Below, piece after piece: positions 36,126-44,289 of a stretch of 64,000 nt of DNA. The position numbers were made by a program, and so were the translations under genes. How positions within the stretch are numbered: position 1 is the first letter of the stretch; the number at the start of each line of letters is the position of its first letter. The stretch covers positions 186,001 to 250,000 of the forward strand of contig CAVQVS010000006.1 in NCBI GenBank assembly GCA_963717215.1, read 5' to 3'. The notes under the pieces are model-generated. The model made no database searches. It saw only the letters and a program-made list of their open reading frames with translations, and was not told the DNA's origin. Origin of the DNA: Roseiarcus sp963717215 (GTDB lineage: Bacteria > Pseudomonadota > Alphaproteobacteria > Rhizobiales > Beijerinckiaceae).

Positions 36126-37217
36126 ATGAAGTTCCGACCCCCGCCAATGCAGCCTGCCTTTTACGGGGCCGGCCACCTTGTCGTTTGGATCGCGACGTTG
36201 GCCGCAATTTTACTGTCACCGGTTTTGACTGCGCTCATCGTAAGCCCTGAGACACGATACCTTGTAATGTCCAAGCGCGTCGGCCCATCAGACTGGCACA
36301 TGAACGAAGCGCTCAAGGAGACGGGGTCGCTCGACATTCTCGTCCTCGGCAATTCAAGGATGCTGACCGCGATCGACCACTCTGCCCTTCGCCAGGATGT
36401 GCATACGCCAGACGGCCCAGTGAGGTCTGAAACAATCGCCGCGAGATTTAATGGCTACGATTTGAGTTATTCGTTCCTCAAGGACTTCTTCAAACACCGG
36501 CATGCGCGATTGGTTCTCATCAACTATCCCGATATTCCTCAAATCGATAACCATCCGGGCCAAAAATACATTCGAATGCTCGGCCAACCCGATCCGGGGC
36601 TGGATATGAAAAATCCCAGTCTTGCGATCACGGATTACGCGGAAATGGCGCTGATCGGACCGCGACTCGCTTTAGCTTCAGTCTTTCGTCCAGGAGCGCT
36701 AACCCGGCAAGGCTACCGTACGATGGAGGATTTTCCTGACTTCGAAAAGACACGCGGAAGTTACACGCCCGATGAGGGATACCAGGAAAATAAAACCTCT
36801 CCTCGCGCGGCCTTTGTCCCGTATGATTCCCCGGCTAAGCCAGAGCCCGCAATCATTATCCGCCCCGGAGCGCCGCTGCCGGCTGGAGTGGTTCTGACCA
36901 CAAGGGCGCTGACACCGATCGAGCTCGCTTATCTCCCCGCCATTAAAGCGTTATGTGAAGAGCATGGCGCGATACTGGTATTCCTGAAGCTGCCACTTGC
37001 AACAAGCCAAGAGTCGATTGAAATATCCAGCCAAGTACTTGCGCTCGGCGCTCCAATTGTCGCCGCGTCACCCGAATCGATGTTTGGGAACATTTCATCT
37101 GAACTTATAAAAGAGAATTATTTCGACCCCCTGCACCTTAACTCAAACGGCGCGCGGCGGAGCGCCCAGGTTTTCGGCCCAGCACTCCAGACATTGCTCG
37201 AACAAACTCGAGGCTGA
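36126..37217 (+). CDS. SGNH-hydrolase-like membrane-anchored protein (DltD-like role proposed)
   Basis: This 363-residue protein has an uncleaved N-terminal membrane anchor (about residues 17-40) and a soluble, presumably periplasmic domain. Block I of the SGNH fold is DILVLGNSRM with Ser77; the C-terminal catalytic pair is Asp334 and His337 in YFDPLHLNSNGARRS. This anchor-plus-SGNH layout is that of DltD and of AlgJ/AlgX-like partners of MBOAT acyltransferases. The ATG at 36126 has GGAG eight bases upstream; a GTG at 36117 is also in frame. The stop is only three bases before the microprotein ATG, so the three plus-strand genes are tightly coupled. Confidence 0.8.
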   Translation: MKFRPPPMQPAFYGAGHLVVWIATLAAILLSPVLTALIVSPETRYLVMSKRVGPSDWHMNEALKETGSLDILVLGNSRMLTAIDHSALRQDVHTPDGPVRSETIAARFNGYDLSYSFLKDFFKHRHARLVLINYPDIPQIDNHPGQKYIRMLGQPDPGLDMKNPSLAITDYAEMALIGPRLALASVFRPGALTRQGYRTMEDFPDFEKTRGSYTPDEGYQENKTSPRAAFVPYDSPAKPEPAIIIRPGAPLPAGVVLTTRALTPIELAYLPAIKALCEEHGAILVFLKLPLATSQESIEISSQVLALGAPIVAASPESMFGNISSELIKENYFDPLHLNSNGARRSAQVFGPALQTLLEQTRG

Positions 37218-37220
37218 CAC

Positions 37221-37334
37221 ATGCGCCCCTTTCTCCTGACTTTGTTTTGTTTACTGGCGTTTCTATCAGTCGCCATGTTTGCCAGCATTTCTTCGCTTAA
37301 TATGGATGCTGGTTTCTTGTACGCGCAGTTTTGA
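37221..37334 (+). CDS. 37-residue membrane microprotein with a DltX-like C-terminal Tyr motif
   Basis: A short frame runs from ATG 37221 to TGA 37332-37334. It starts 3 bases after the SGNH gene stop and ends 1 base before the MBOAT ATG, so it fits the operon exactly. The product begins with Met-Arg-Pro, has one hydrophobic helix (about residues 4-24), then a short polar stretch and ends in Phe32-Leu-Tyr34-Ala-Gln-Phe37. DltX microproteins of Dlt operons have the same layout: one membrane span and a C-terminal Phe-x-Tyr-x-x-Phe motif whose Tyr is reported to carry the acyl group during transfer. No clear ribosome binding site is seen; translational coupling is likely. It is too short for standard gene callers. 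Confidence 0.75.
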   Translation: MRPFLLTLFCLLAFLSVAMFASISSLNMDAGFLYAQF

Positions 37335-37335
37335 C

Positions 37336-38544
37336 ATGTCAGATCTGATTTTCTCGACCACTTCGCTCTTCGCTGTTTGCTATTTTGTGATAGCCACTGC
37401 TGTCGCACGTCTCATGCCAGTCAGCTCAATTCGGAGCGCCGCCTTCGCAATTGTCAATGTTGCCGCGGTTTGGCTGATCTTCTTTTCGGCAACGCGATCC
37501 GGCGCATTCTCGATGTTGCTTTATATCCTATTCTTATCGGTATTCTGGATATTGCTTCGCGTTGCGCAAACGAGATCCCGACATTTGTTCCTGCTCGGGT
37601 TTGTGCCCCCAATCGCGTGGCTCGTGTTTGCTAAAACAACGGGCCTCTTGTTTTTCGTTGGACTCTCCTACATGTTATTCCGTTGCGCGCATGTGGAGTG
37701 GGAGCTTAGTAAGCGCAAGATCAGCATGATGTCGTTTCCCGACTACATGGCCCATTGTTTCTTCGCACCTACGTTACTTATCGGGCCAATTTCTCCATAC
37801 AGTTATTATGAGAACTCTTTCAATGCGGGAACAGCTTACAAAAAAGAAAACGCAACAAACTGCTTCCTCAGAATTATAAAAGGAGCTGTAAAGGTCGTAG
37901 TCATCTCAGGTGTTTTCTTGCAACTAAGCCCCGACGCTTTCATTATTGACTACAGAACACATAAGATATACGAAATACTCATAGCAATTATCGGGTTTTA
38001 TATCTACATGTATGCTAATTTCTCAGGCCTGAATGATGTTTCAATCGGCGCTGCTGGTCTTATGGGTATTGCGGTCAAGGAGAATTTCAACCGGCCCTAC
38101 CTGTCCCAAAGCGTCACAGAAATGTACACGCGCTGGCACATGACCTTGTCGGAATGGATGAGGGATATTGTCTTCTTTCCACTGGCGGCTTTCCTCATGC
38201 GCCGCGCAACGTGGCTCTCGCGTTATCAGTCGTCCGCGGTCGCGACCATGACCGTATTCATCCTTTTTGGCGTGTGGCATAGCGGCGCAAGCCTCGGCTG
38301 GCAATATTGGCTCATGGGCTTACTCTTGGGCGTGGCTGTCGTTGTCGAGTTTTACCTCGGGCAATGGGTTAGGCAATGGCCGGACGCCGAGCGTTTCGCT
38401 CTTCCACCGATGGCCGCCAGGGTAGCCCGTACGCTCTATGCAAACCTATATTTCGCGATGGCCGCATCGCTGATGTCGATCAACTGGCAGCAACGAGGCG
38501 TGACCCCTGTCGACTGGATAAGAGGACTTGGCCGTTTCTTGTAA
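37336..38544 (+). CDS. MBOAT-family membrane-bound O-acyltransferase (DltB/AlgI-like)
   Basis: This 402-residue polytopic membrane protein has about ten hydrophobic segments. It carries the MBOAT core: FFAPTLLIGPISPY, NFSGLNDVSIGAAGLMGI, ENFNRPYLSQSVTEMYTRWH, WMRDIVFFPLAAFLMRR, and the catalytic His in FGVWHSGASLGWQYWLMG. These match DltB/AlgI enzymes that move acyl groups across the inner membrane onto polymers in the periplasm. The ATG at 37336 follows the microprotein stop by one base and is preferred over 37279, which would overlap that gene. The likely acyl donor is the ACP of the divergent operon; the acceptor is unknown. Confidence 0.9.
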   Translation: MSDLIFSTTSLFAVCYFVIATAVARLMPVSSIRSAAFAIVNVAAVWLIFFSATRSGAFSMLLYILFLSVFWILLRVAQTRSRHLFLLGFVPPIAWLVFAKTTGLLFFVGLSYMLFRCAHVEWELSKRKISMMSFPDYMAHCFFAPTLLIGPISPYSYYENSFNAGTAYKKENATNCFLRIIKGAVKVVVISGVFLQLSPDAFIIDYRTHKIYEILIAIIGFYIYMYANFSGLNDVSIGAAGLMGIAVKENFNRPYLSQSVTEMYTRWHMTLSEWMRDIVFFPLAAFLMRRATWLSRYQSSAVATMTVFILFGVWHSGASLGWQYWLMGLLLGVAVVVEFYLGQWVRQWPDAERFALPPMAARVARTLYANLYFAMAASLMSINWQQRGVTPVDWIRGLGRFL

Positions 38545-38877
38545 CGGAATGTCGTACGAAGCATCGGTCCGGGTTCAGCCAGAGGGAGACCGTGCTCGGG
38601 GTCCGCCAGGCTCGGTTCAATCGCTTCGATTCCAAAGCTCTTCACTCGATCGAGCCCGACTTGACCCACGTTGTTCCTGAAGAAGCCAAGCCAAACCAAC
38701 TCCATCCAAATGCGAAGCGGCCTGAACTGCGTGTTTCTTATCGACATGAGACGCAACAGGAGGTCTTGCCGCGCCGTAACCGGCTTCCGAGGCATCGGCG
38801 TCACTGGTGACAGCGGCCGAATGTCGGGGCGGGCGCCCACGCCGCGCGGGTAACCCGGAACTCAGAACGATAATGTT
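38545..38877. other. Intergenic region between the MBOAT gene and the insertion sequence
   Basis: About 330 bases with no recognised gene. Overlapping open frames occur on both strands but neither shows family motifs or a ribosome binding site. The region may once have been continuous with 40048-40197 before insertion of the IS element. Confidence 0.4.
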
Positions 38878-38893
38878 AGAGAGCTTTGCAGAA
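38878..38893 (+). repeat. Left terminal inverted repeat of the IS5-family element
   Basis: AGAGAGCTTTGCAGAA, identical to the reverse complement of the right end. Weak similarity continues inward for about ten bases (GGCGGATTT against GAGCGATTT). Confidence 0.85.
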
Positions 38894-38941
38894 GTTGGCG
38901 GATTTGATTCTCTGGGTTGGGCCAAGGAGGATGATTCGCCG

Positions 38942-39905
38942 ATGACGCGCCGTGACCTGTCGCAGCCTTCGTTCGTTGACGCGATGGTGAGCGGTTATGG
39001 GAAGGTTGGAGGCTTTCTGGACCGGATCGAGAAGGCGTTCGACTGGTCCTTCGTTCGAGGCTCTGCTTTCGTCTATCCATGGCTCAGCGACCGGCGCGCC
39101 AGGCTATCCGCCTTTGACGATGTTCAAGATTCTGCTGCTGCAGCAATGGCACGCGCTCTCTGATCCCGCCGCCGAGGAGGCGGTGCGCGACGGGCTGTCG
39201 TTCCGCCGTTTTTGCGGGCTGCCGCTGGAGGTGGAGACGCCGGACCACGCCTCGATCTGGCGGTTCCGCCAGACGATCGACAAGCTTGGCCTGTCGATGA
39301 AGCTCTTGGCGGAGGTCAACCGCCAGCTCGACGCGCTCGGCCTTATCGTCAAAAAAGGCACGCTGGTCGATGCGACCATCATCGCTGGCGCAGTCAGGCG
39401 GCCTTACGAGGGCGGCGGCGTCAATCCGCGCGATCCCGCGGCGCGTTTCACGCGCAAGCGCGACAAGACCTATTTTGGCTACAAGGCGCATCTGGCGGTG
39501 GACGAGGAGAGCGGCTTGGTGCGTCAGGCTGAGATGACTTCGGCCAATGTGCACGACTCCCGCCTGGGCGAAGCACTGATCCAGGGCGACGAGCAGGGCT
39601 ATTTCGCCGACCGGGCCTATGACAGCCAGGCTTTGCGCGAGACGCTCGAACGGCGCGGCCTGGTCGATGGGATCGCCTGGAAGGTTAAGCACGCCCGCTA
39701 TCCGCTCGAGCCCTGGCAAAAGCTCCACAACGCATGGGCGACCAGCATCCGCTCAGCTGTCGAGCGCGCCTTCGCCACCATGAAGCGCTGGTACGGAATG
39801 AGCCGCGTCCGCTACTTCGGGCTCGCGCGCAACGCCTGCCATCTGCAACTCGTCGCGGCGGCAATGAACATGAAGCGGGCGCTCGTGCTGATGCGAGCGG
39901 CCTAG
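38942..39905 (+). pseudogene. IS5-family DDE transposase with one frameshift
   Basis: The ATG at 38942 opens the N-terminal part (LSQPSFVDAMVSGYGKVGGF, DRIEKAFDW) and breaks near 39045, where one extra T in a TCCTTCG context shifts the frame. The next frame continues with SFEALLSSIHG, FKILLLQQWHALSDPAAEEA and the catalytic triad: Asp in GTLVDATIIAG, Asp in QGYFADRAYDSQAL, and Glu in AVERAFATMKRWYGMSRVRY. The corrected length is about 320 residues. The break may be a sequence error, a disabled copy or, less likely, programmed frameshifting. Confidence 0.85.
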
Positions 39906-40031
39906 GCGCAGGGGCTCAAGCCCCTTCCGCCCGATCAAGGCGGGCCCGACAACCACCTCAAGAGACCACAAAAATCGCCCCTACCCCCGCGGACTCAGCC
40001 AAACCCGGCCCCCTCAAAGCGAAATCGCTCG

Positions 40032-40047
40032 TTCTGCAAAGCTCTCT
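40032..40047 (-). repeat. Right terminal inverted repeat of the IS5-family element
   Basis: TTCTGCAAAGCTCTCT on the plus strand, the exact reverse complement of the left end. It is followed by GTT, the possible target duplication. Confidence 0.85.
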
Positions 40048-40197
40048 GTTAGATTGCATATTGAGTTCAGAATGCTTTTAGGCAAAAAGCCGTGGGGAAG
40101 TCGGCTTGCGCCGAACTCGGAAAGCTCCAACCGTCGATGGTATGGTGCTGCTCACGACGCCAGGCTTTCGCGTGGCGGACTCAAAGGGAGGAATGCG

Positions 40198-41262
40198 ATG
40201 ATTCTGAAAACTCTGGCCGCCGCGGTCGCGGTCGGGCTCTTGACTGCCGCAAGCGTCGCGCAGGCGCAGGACAAGGGCACGATTGGTATAGCCATGCCCA
40301 CCAAGACGTCTGCTCGCTGGATCGCGGACGGCGACAATATGGTGAAGACCCTGCAGGCCAAGGGCTACAAAACCGATCTTCAATATGCCGATGACGATAT
40401 TCCCAATCAGCTCGCCCAGGTTGAGAACATGATCACCAAGGGCGATAAAGTGCTGGTGATCGCGGCCATCGACGGGACGACGCTATCGAACGCGCTGCAG
40501 AAAGCCGCCGACGCTGGCATCAAGGTCATCTCCTATGACCGTCTCATCGTCGGCTCGCCCAATGTCGACTATTACGCGACCTTCGACAATTTCAAGGTCG
40601 GCGTGCTCCAGGCGACCAGCATCGTCCATGGCCTCGGCCTCGACGCGGGCAAGAACGGTCCGTTCAACATCGAATTGTTCGGCGGCTCGCCCGACGACAC
40701 GAACGCGTTCTACTTCTATAACGGCGCGATGTCGGTCCTGCAGCCTTACATCGACAGCGGCAAGCTCGTCGTCCAGTCGAAGCAGATGGGCATGGACAAG
40801 GTCGGAACTCTTCGATGGAAGGCGGAGGTCGCTCAGGCGCGCATGGACAACCTCCTCAGCGCTTATTACACCCAGAAGCGGGTGGACGCTGTTCTCTCGC
40901 CCTATGACGGCTTGAGCATCGGCATCATCTCCGCGCTAAAGGGCGTCGGCTACGGCACGGCGGATCAGCCCATGCCGATCATTTCAGGTCAAGACGCCGA
41001 AATCCCGTCGGTGAAGTCGATCATCAACCACGAGCAATATTCGACGATCTTCAAGGACACGCGCGATCTTGCCAAGGTGGCCGCTAACATGGTCGACGCA
41101 GTGGTTTCCGGCGGCAAGCCTGAGATCAACGATACGAAGACCTACAACAACAAGGTCAAGATCGTGCCCTCCTATCTGCTGACTCCCGTCACGGTCGACG
41201 CGACGAACTGGCAGAAGGCGTTGGTCGATACTGGCTATTACAAGGCTGACCAACTCAAGTAA
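40198..41262 (+). CDS. chvE: Sugar-binding periplasmic protein of the ChvE type
   Basis: This substrate-binding protein of an ABC sugar importer has 354 residues. The signal peptide is at residues 1-24 (AVGLLTAASVAQAQD). The periplasmic-binding fold shows IGIAMPTKTSARWIADGDNM, KVLVIAAIDGTTLSNALQKA, VISYDRLIVGSPNVDYYATF, FGGSPDDTNAFYFYNGAM and ISGQDAEIPSVKSIINHEQY, all typical of ChvE, which binds arabinose, galactose and glucose. The ATG at 40198 has a GGGAGGAA site. Upstream lies the IS element; downstream a terminator-like hairpin separates it from gguA. The araBAD genes that follow suggest L-arabinose as the main ligand. Confidence 0.94.
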   Translation: MILKTLAAAVAVGLLTAASVAQAQDKGTIGIAMPTKTSARWIADGDNMVKTLQAKGYKTDLQYADDDIPNQLAQVENMITKGDKVLVIAAIDGTTLSNALQKAADAGIKVISYDRLIVGSPNVDYYATFDNFKVGVLQATSIVHGLGLDAGKNGPFNIELFGGSPDDTNAFYFYNGAMSVLQPYIDSGKLVVQSKQMGMDKVGTLRWKAEVAQARMDNLLSAYYTQKRVDAVLSPYDGLSIGIISALKGVGYGTADQPMPIISGQDAEIPSVKSIINHEQYSTIFKDTRDLAKVAANMVDAVVSGGKPEINDTKTYNNKVKIVPSYLLTPVTVDATNWQKALVDTGYYKADQLK

Positions 41263-41282
41263 TCCGACGGCGCACTGACGAG

Positions 41283-41325
41283 AAAGGGGCTTCGCGCTGA
41301 GCTTTTCGTGGTGAAGCTCCTTTTT
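41283..41325 (+). terminator. Hairpin with T-tract between chvE and gguA
   Basis: AAAGGGGCTTC at 41283-41293 pairs with GAAGCTCCTTT at 41313-41323 (one mismatch) and is followed by a run of T. It lies 20 bases after the chvE stop. It probably lowers read-through so that the binding protein is made in excess over the membrane components. Confidence 0.65.
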
Positions 41326-41399
41326 CGTCGCTGGCGGAGGCGATCACATTGCATGGTCTGGCAGATTAGTCGGCTGCCGCAACTGACGAGCCCTGAGTC

Positions 41400-42938
41400 A
41401 TGACTCCCATTCTGGAAATGAGGGGGATCACTAAGACTTTTCCTGGCGTCATCGCGCTTCGCGATGTCAATCTTTCTGTTCGCGAAGGCGAGATTCACGC
41501 GATCTGCGGTGAGAACGGCGCCGGCAAGTCGACCTTGATGAAGGTGCTGAGCGGGGTTTACCCTTACGGTTCTTATGAAGGGCAGATCGTCTTTCAGGGG
41601 CTGGAACGCCGCTTTTCGCGCATCGCCGACAGCGAGCATCATGGCATCATAATCATCCATCAGGAATTGGCGCTCGTGCCGCTCCTATCGATCGCCGAGA
41701 ATATCTTCCTCGGCAACGAACCGGCGAAAATGGGCGTCATCGATTGGGGCGTGGCATTCAACCGGACACGGGAGCTCCTGAGCAAGGTCGGGCTCAAAGA
41801 ATCGCCGAACGCGCTCATTACCAATCTGGGAATCGGCAAGCAGCAGCTTGTCGAAATCGCCAAGGCGCTAGCCAAGAAGGTGAAGCTGCTGATTCTCGAT
41901 GAGCCGACAGCTAGTCTCAACGAAACCGACAGCGACGCTTTGCTGGCTTTGCTTGTTGAGTTCAAGGCTCAAGGCATCACCTCGATCATCATTTCGCACA
42001 AGCTCAACGAGCTCGCAAAGGTCGCAGACCAAATCACCGTGCTACGCGACGGCGCGACGGTCGAAACAATCGACTGCCGCCGCGAAACGATCAGCGAAGG
42101 TCGCATCATCAAGAGCATGGTCGGGCGCGAGATGTCGGATCGCTATCCGCGGCGCGTCCCCAAGATTACCGAGCGCCTGTTCGCAGTCGAAAATTGGCGC
42201 GTCGAACATCCGCTGCACGCCGGACGCCAAGTGATCAAGGGCGTCGACCTGCATGTCAACCGGGGCGAGGTTGTTGGCATCGCCGGGTTGATGGGCGCCG
42301 GGCGCACCGAGCTCGCCATGAGCATTTTCGGACGCGCTTATGGACGAAACGTCACCGGCCGCGCCCTGATGGAGGGTAAGGAGATCGACGTCTCGACGGT
42401 GCAGAAGGCTGTCACCAACGGCATCGCCTACGTGACCGAGGACCGCAAGAGTCTCGGGCTGGTCTTGAGCGAAGACATCAAGAACAACGTGACGCTCGCC
42501 AATCTGCCGGGCATCGCCTGGCGCGGCGTGATCGACAAGCACCGGGAAAACCGAATCGCGCAACAATATCGCAGCCTGCTCAAGATTCGCTCCTCGGGGA
42601 TCTTTCAAAAGACGCTCAATCTCTCGGGCGGCAATCAGCAGAAGGTCGTTTTGAGCAAATGGCTGTTCGCGCAGCCGAAGGTGCTCATTCTGGACGAGCC
42701 GACGCGCGGTATCGACGTCGGCGCCAAATATGAGATCTATACGATCATCAACGATCTGGCGGCGGCAGGAAAAGGCGTGATCGTCATTTCATCGGAGATG
42801 CCGGAGTTGCTCGGCATCTGCGACCGCATTTATGTCATGAACGAGGGCAAGTTCGTCGACGAAATGCCGGCGAAGGGCGCCACTCAGGAGATGATCATGG
42901 CCTCGATCATGAAGCAATATGGGGTTGCGGCGGCATGA
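41400..42938 (+). CDS. gguA: Sugar ABC transporter ATP-binding protein GguA
   Basis: This ATPase of a carbohydrate importer has 512 residues and two ABC domains, as in XylG/MglA. Domain 1: Walker A GENGAGKSTLMKVLSG, LGIGKQQLVEIAKALAKKVK, Walker B LLILDEPTASL. Domain 2: degenerate Walker A GLMGAGRTELAMSIFG, signature LSGGNQQKVVLSKWLF, Walker B VLILDEPTRGIDVGAKYEIY. The ATG at 41400 matches the family start (MTPILEMRGITKTFPGV). Its stop overlaps the gguB ATG by four bases. Confidence 0.95.
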   Translation: MTPILEMRGITKTFPGVIALRDVNLSVREGEIHAICGENGAGKSTLMKVLSGVYPYGSYEGQIVFQGLERRFSRIADSEHHGIIIIHQELALVPLLSIAENIFLGNEPAKMGVIDWGVAFNRTRELLSKVGLKESPNALITNLGIGKQQLVEIAKALAKKVKLLILDEPTASLNETDSDALLALLVEFKAQGITSIIISHKLNELAKVADQITVLRDGATVETIDCRRETISEGRIIKSMVGREMSDRYPRRVPKITERLFAVENWRVEHPLHAGRQVIKGVDLHVNRGEVVGIAGLMGAGRTELAMSIFGRAYGRNVTGRALMEGKEIDVSTVQKAVTNGIAYVTEDRKSLGLVLSEDIKNNVTLANLPGIAWRGVIDKHRENRIAQQYRSLLKIRSSGIFQKTLNLSGGNQQKVVLSKWLFAQPKVLILDEPTRGIDVGAKYEIYTIINDLAAAGKGVIVISSEMPELLGICDRIYVMNEGKFVDEMPAKGATQEMIMASIMKQYGVAAA

Positions 42939-44194
42939 GCACGGAAACGATCATCACCCGCGCGCCCGCCGCTGAGCCGTTGGCGGGCGACGCGAGCTTC
43001 TGGAAGAGCAATCTTCGCGACTATGGGCTGCTTGTCTCCCTGCTTCTCATCATGGCGTTCTTTGAGGTGGTCACCGGCGGCGTGCTCTTCCGCGGCGTTA
43101 ATGTGACCAACCTCATCCTCCAGAACAGCTACATCGTCATCATGGCGCTCGGCATGCTGTTGGTGATCGTCGGGGGCAACATCGATCTTTCCGTCGGCTC
43201 CATCGTTGGATTCGTCGGCGGCTGCGCGGCGATCATGATGGTAGGGTTCCATGTTCCCTGGGCCGACATCGACGTCAAGCTTCCCTGGCAACTGGTTATC
43301 CCGCTGTCGCTGATCCTGGGCGGTGTCATTGGCGCGAGCCAGGGCTACTTCATCGCCTACAGCAAGATCCCGGCCTTCATCGTCACCCTCGCCGGCATGC
43401 TGATCTTCCGCGGGCTCACCGGAAACATGCTGCAGGGCCAGTTCGTCGGGCCGTTCGCCAAGGGGTTCCAATCGATCAGCGCCGGCTTCATTCCGGACTT
43501 CAGCGACTTCGGGATCCTCAAAGCGCCGCCGGGACAGCCGCAGTTCTTCTGGCTGTCGATGCTCGTCGGCGTGGTGGGGGCCATCTTGCTGATCGTCACG
43601 AGCACGCGCCGCTGGATGCGCGACAACGCGCAAGCCATGGAGACGGAGCCGTTCGTGCTGTTCGTTGGCAAGAACGCCATTTTCGCGATCCTGACGCTCG
43701 GGTTCAGTTATCTGCTCGCGTCGAACAAGGGCTTGCCCAACGTCCTCATCATCATGGGGGTGCTGATCCTCCTCTATACGTTCATCACCACCCGCATGAC
43801 CGTCGGACGTCGCATCTACGCGATGGGCGGGAACCGGCTGGCGGCGCAGCTTTCAGGCGTCCGCACTGAGCGACTGACCATGCTGACTTTCGTCAACATG
43901 GGCGCCCTTGCCGGACTGGCGGGCCTGATTGTCGCTGCTCGCCTCAATTCGGCGACGCCAAGCGCGGGCAATTCCTTCGAACTCGACGTGATCGCCGCGT
44001 GCTTCATCGGCGGCGTCTCGGCCTCGGGCGGAGTCGGAAAGGTCATGGGCGTCGTCATCGGCGCGTTTTTCATGGGCGTGATGAACAACGGCATGTCGAT
44101 TCTCGGCATCGGGATCTTCTGGCAACAGGTGGTGAAGGGCCTCGTGCTGCTGGCGGCGGTCTACGTCGACGTCTATCAGAAGAGCAAGGCGTAG
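42935..44194 (+). CDS. gguB: Sugar ABC transporter permease GguB
   Basis: This integral membrane permease has 419 residues and about ten hydrophobic segments. It matches the XylH/GguB branch of BPD_transp_2 permeases: VTNLILQNSYIVIMALGMLL, IVGGNIDLSVGSIVGFVGG, IPAFIVTLAGMLIFRGLTGN and GGVSASGGVGKVMGVVIGAF. The long central loop (GFQSISAGFIPDFSDF, ILKAPPGQPQFF) is normal for this group. It works with GguA and ChvE and probably brings in L-arabinose. Confidence 0.95.
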   Translation: MSTETIITRAPAAEPLAGDASFWKSNLRDYGLLVSLLLIMAFFEVVTGGVLFRGVNVTNLILQNSYIVIMALGMLLVIVGGNIDLSVGSIVGFVGGCAAIMMVGFHVPWADIDVKLPWQLVIPLSLILGGVIGASQGYFIAYSKIPAFIVTLAGMLIFRGLTGNMLQGQFVGPFAKGFQSISAGFIPDFSDFGILKAPPGQPQFFWLSMLVGVVGAILLIVTSTRRWMRDNAQAMETEPFVLFVGKNAIFAILTLGFSYLLASNKGLPNVLIIMGVLILLYTFITTRMTVGRRIYAMGGNRLAAQLSGVRTERLTMLTFVNMGALAGLAGLIVAARLNSATPSAGNSFELDVIAACFIGGVSASGGVGKVMGVVIGAFFMGVMNNGMSILGIGIFWQQVVKGLVLLAAVYVDVYQKSKA

Positions 44195-44289
44195 CGCGGT
44201 CGAGCCCCGACGTTGTCCATGTCGATGCGTCTACTCGTGCGTTCACTGCTGACCGACGCCCCTGCCCGCTATCGAGCCACGGAGCGCTC

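Larger units (their letters stand above)
38878..40047 (+). mobile_element. IS5-family insertion sequence, 1170 bp
   Basis: Perfect 16-bp terminal inverted repeats (AGAGAGCTTTGCAGAA at 38878-38893, reverse complement at 40032-40047) bound a DDE transposase gene. GTT directly outside both ends (38875-38877 and 40048-40050) would be a 3-bp target duplication, though three bases can match by chance. The element ends the AT-richer acyl-transfer island on its right side. Confidence 0.85.

Noticed and set aside
36117..37217. SGNH-like protein as an ordinary secreted esterase
   Set aside because: The N-terminal hydrophobic segment has no cleavage site, and the gene is coupled to an MBOAT gene within a few bases, which fits a membrane-anchored acyl-transfer partner better.
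38436..38840. Gene between the MBOAT gene and the IS element
   Set aside because: Overlapping frames on both strands have neither motifs nor a ribosome binding site, and the minus-strand one overlaps the MBOAT coding end.
39030..39060. Programmed frameshifting in the IS5-family transposase
   Set aside because: The slippery context is not typical (no A6G or similar heptamer), and six other sites in the window show the same kind of single-base shift, so a plain indel is simpler.
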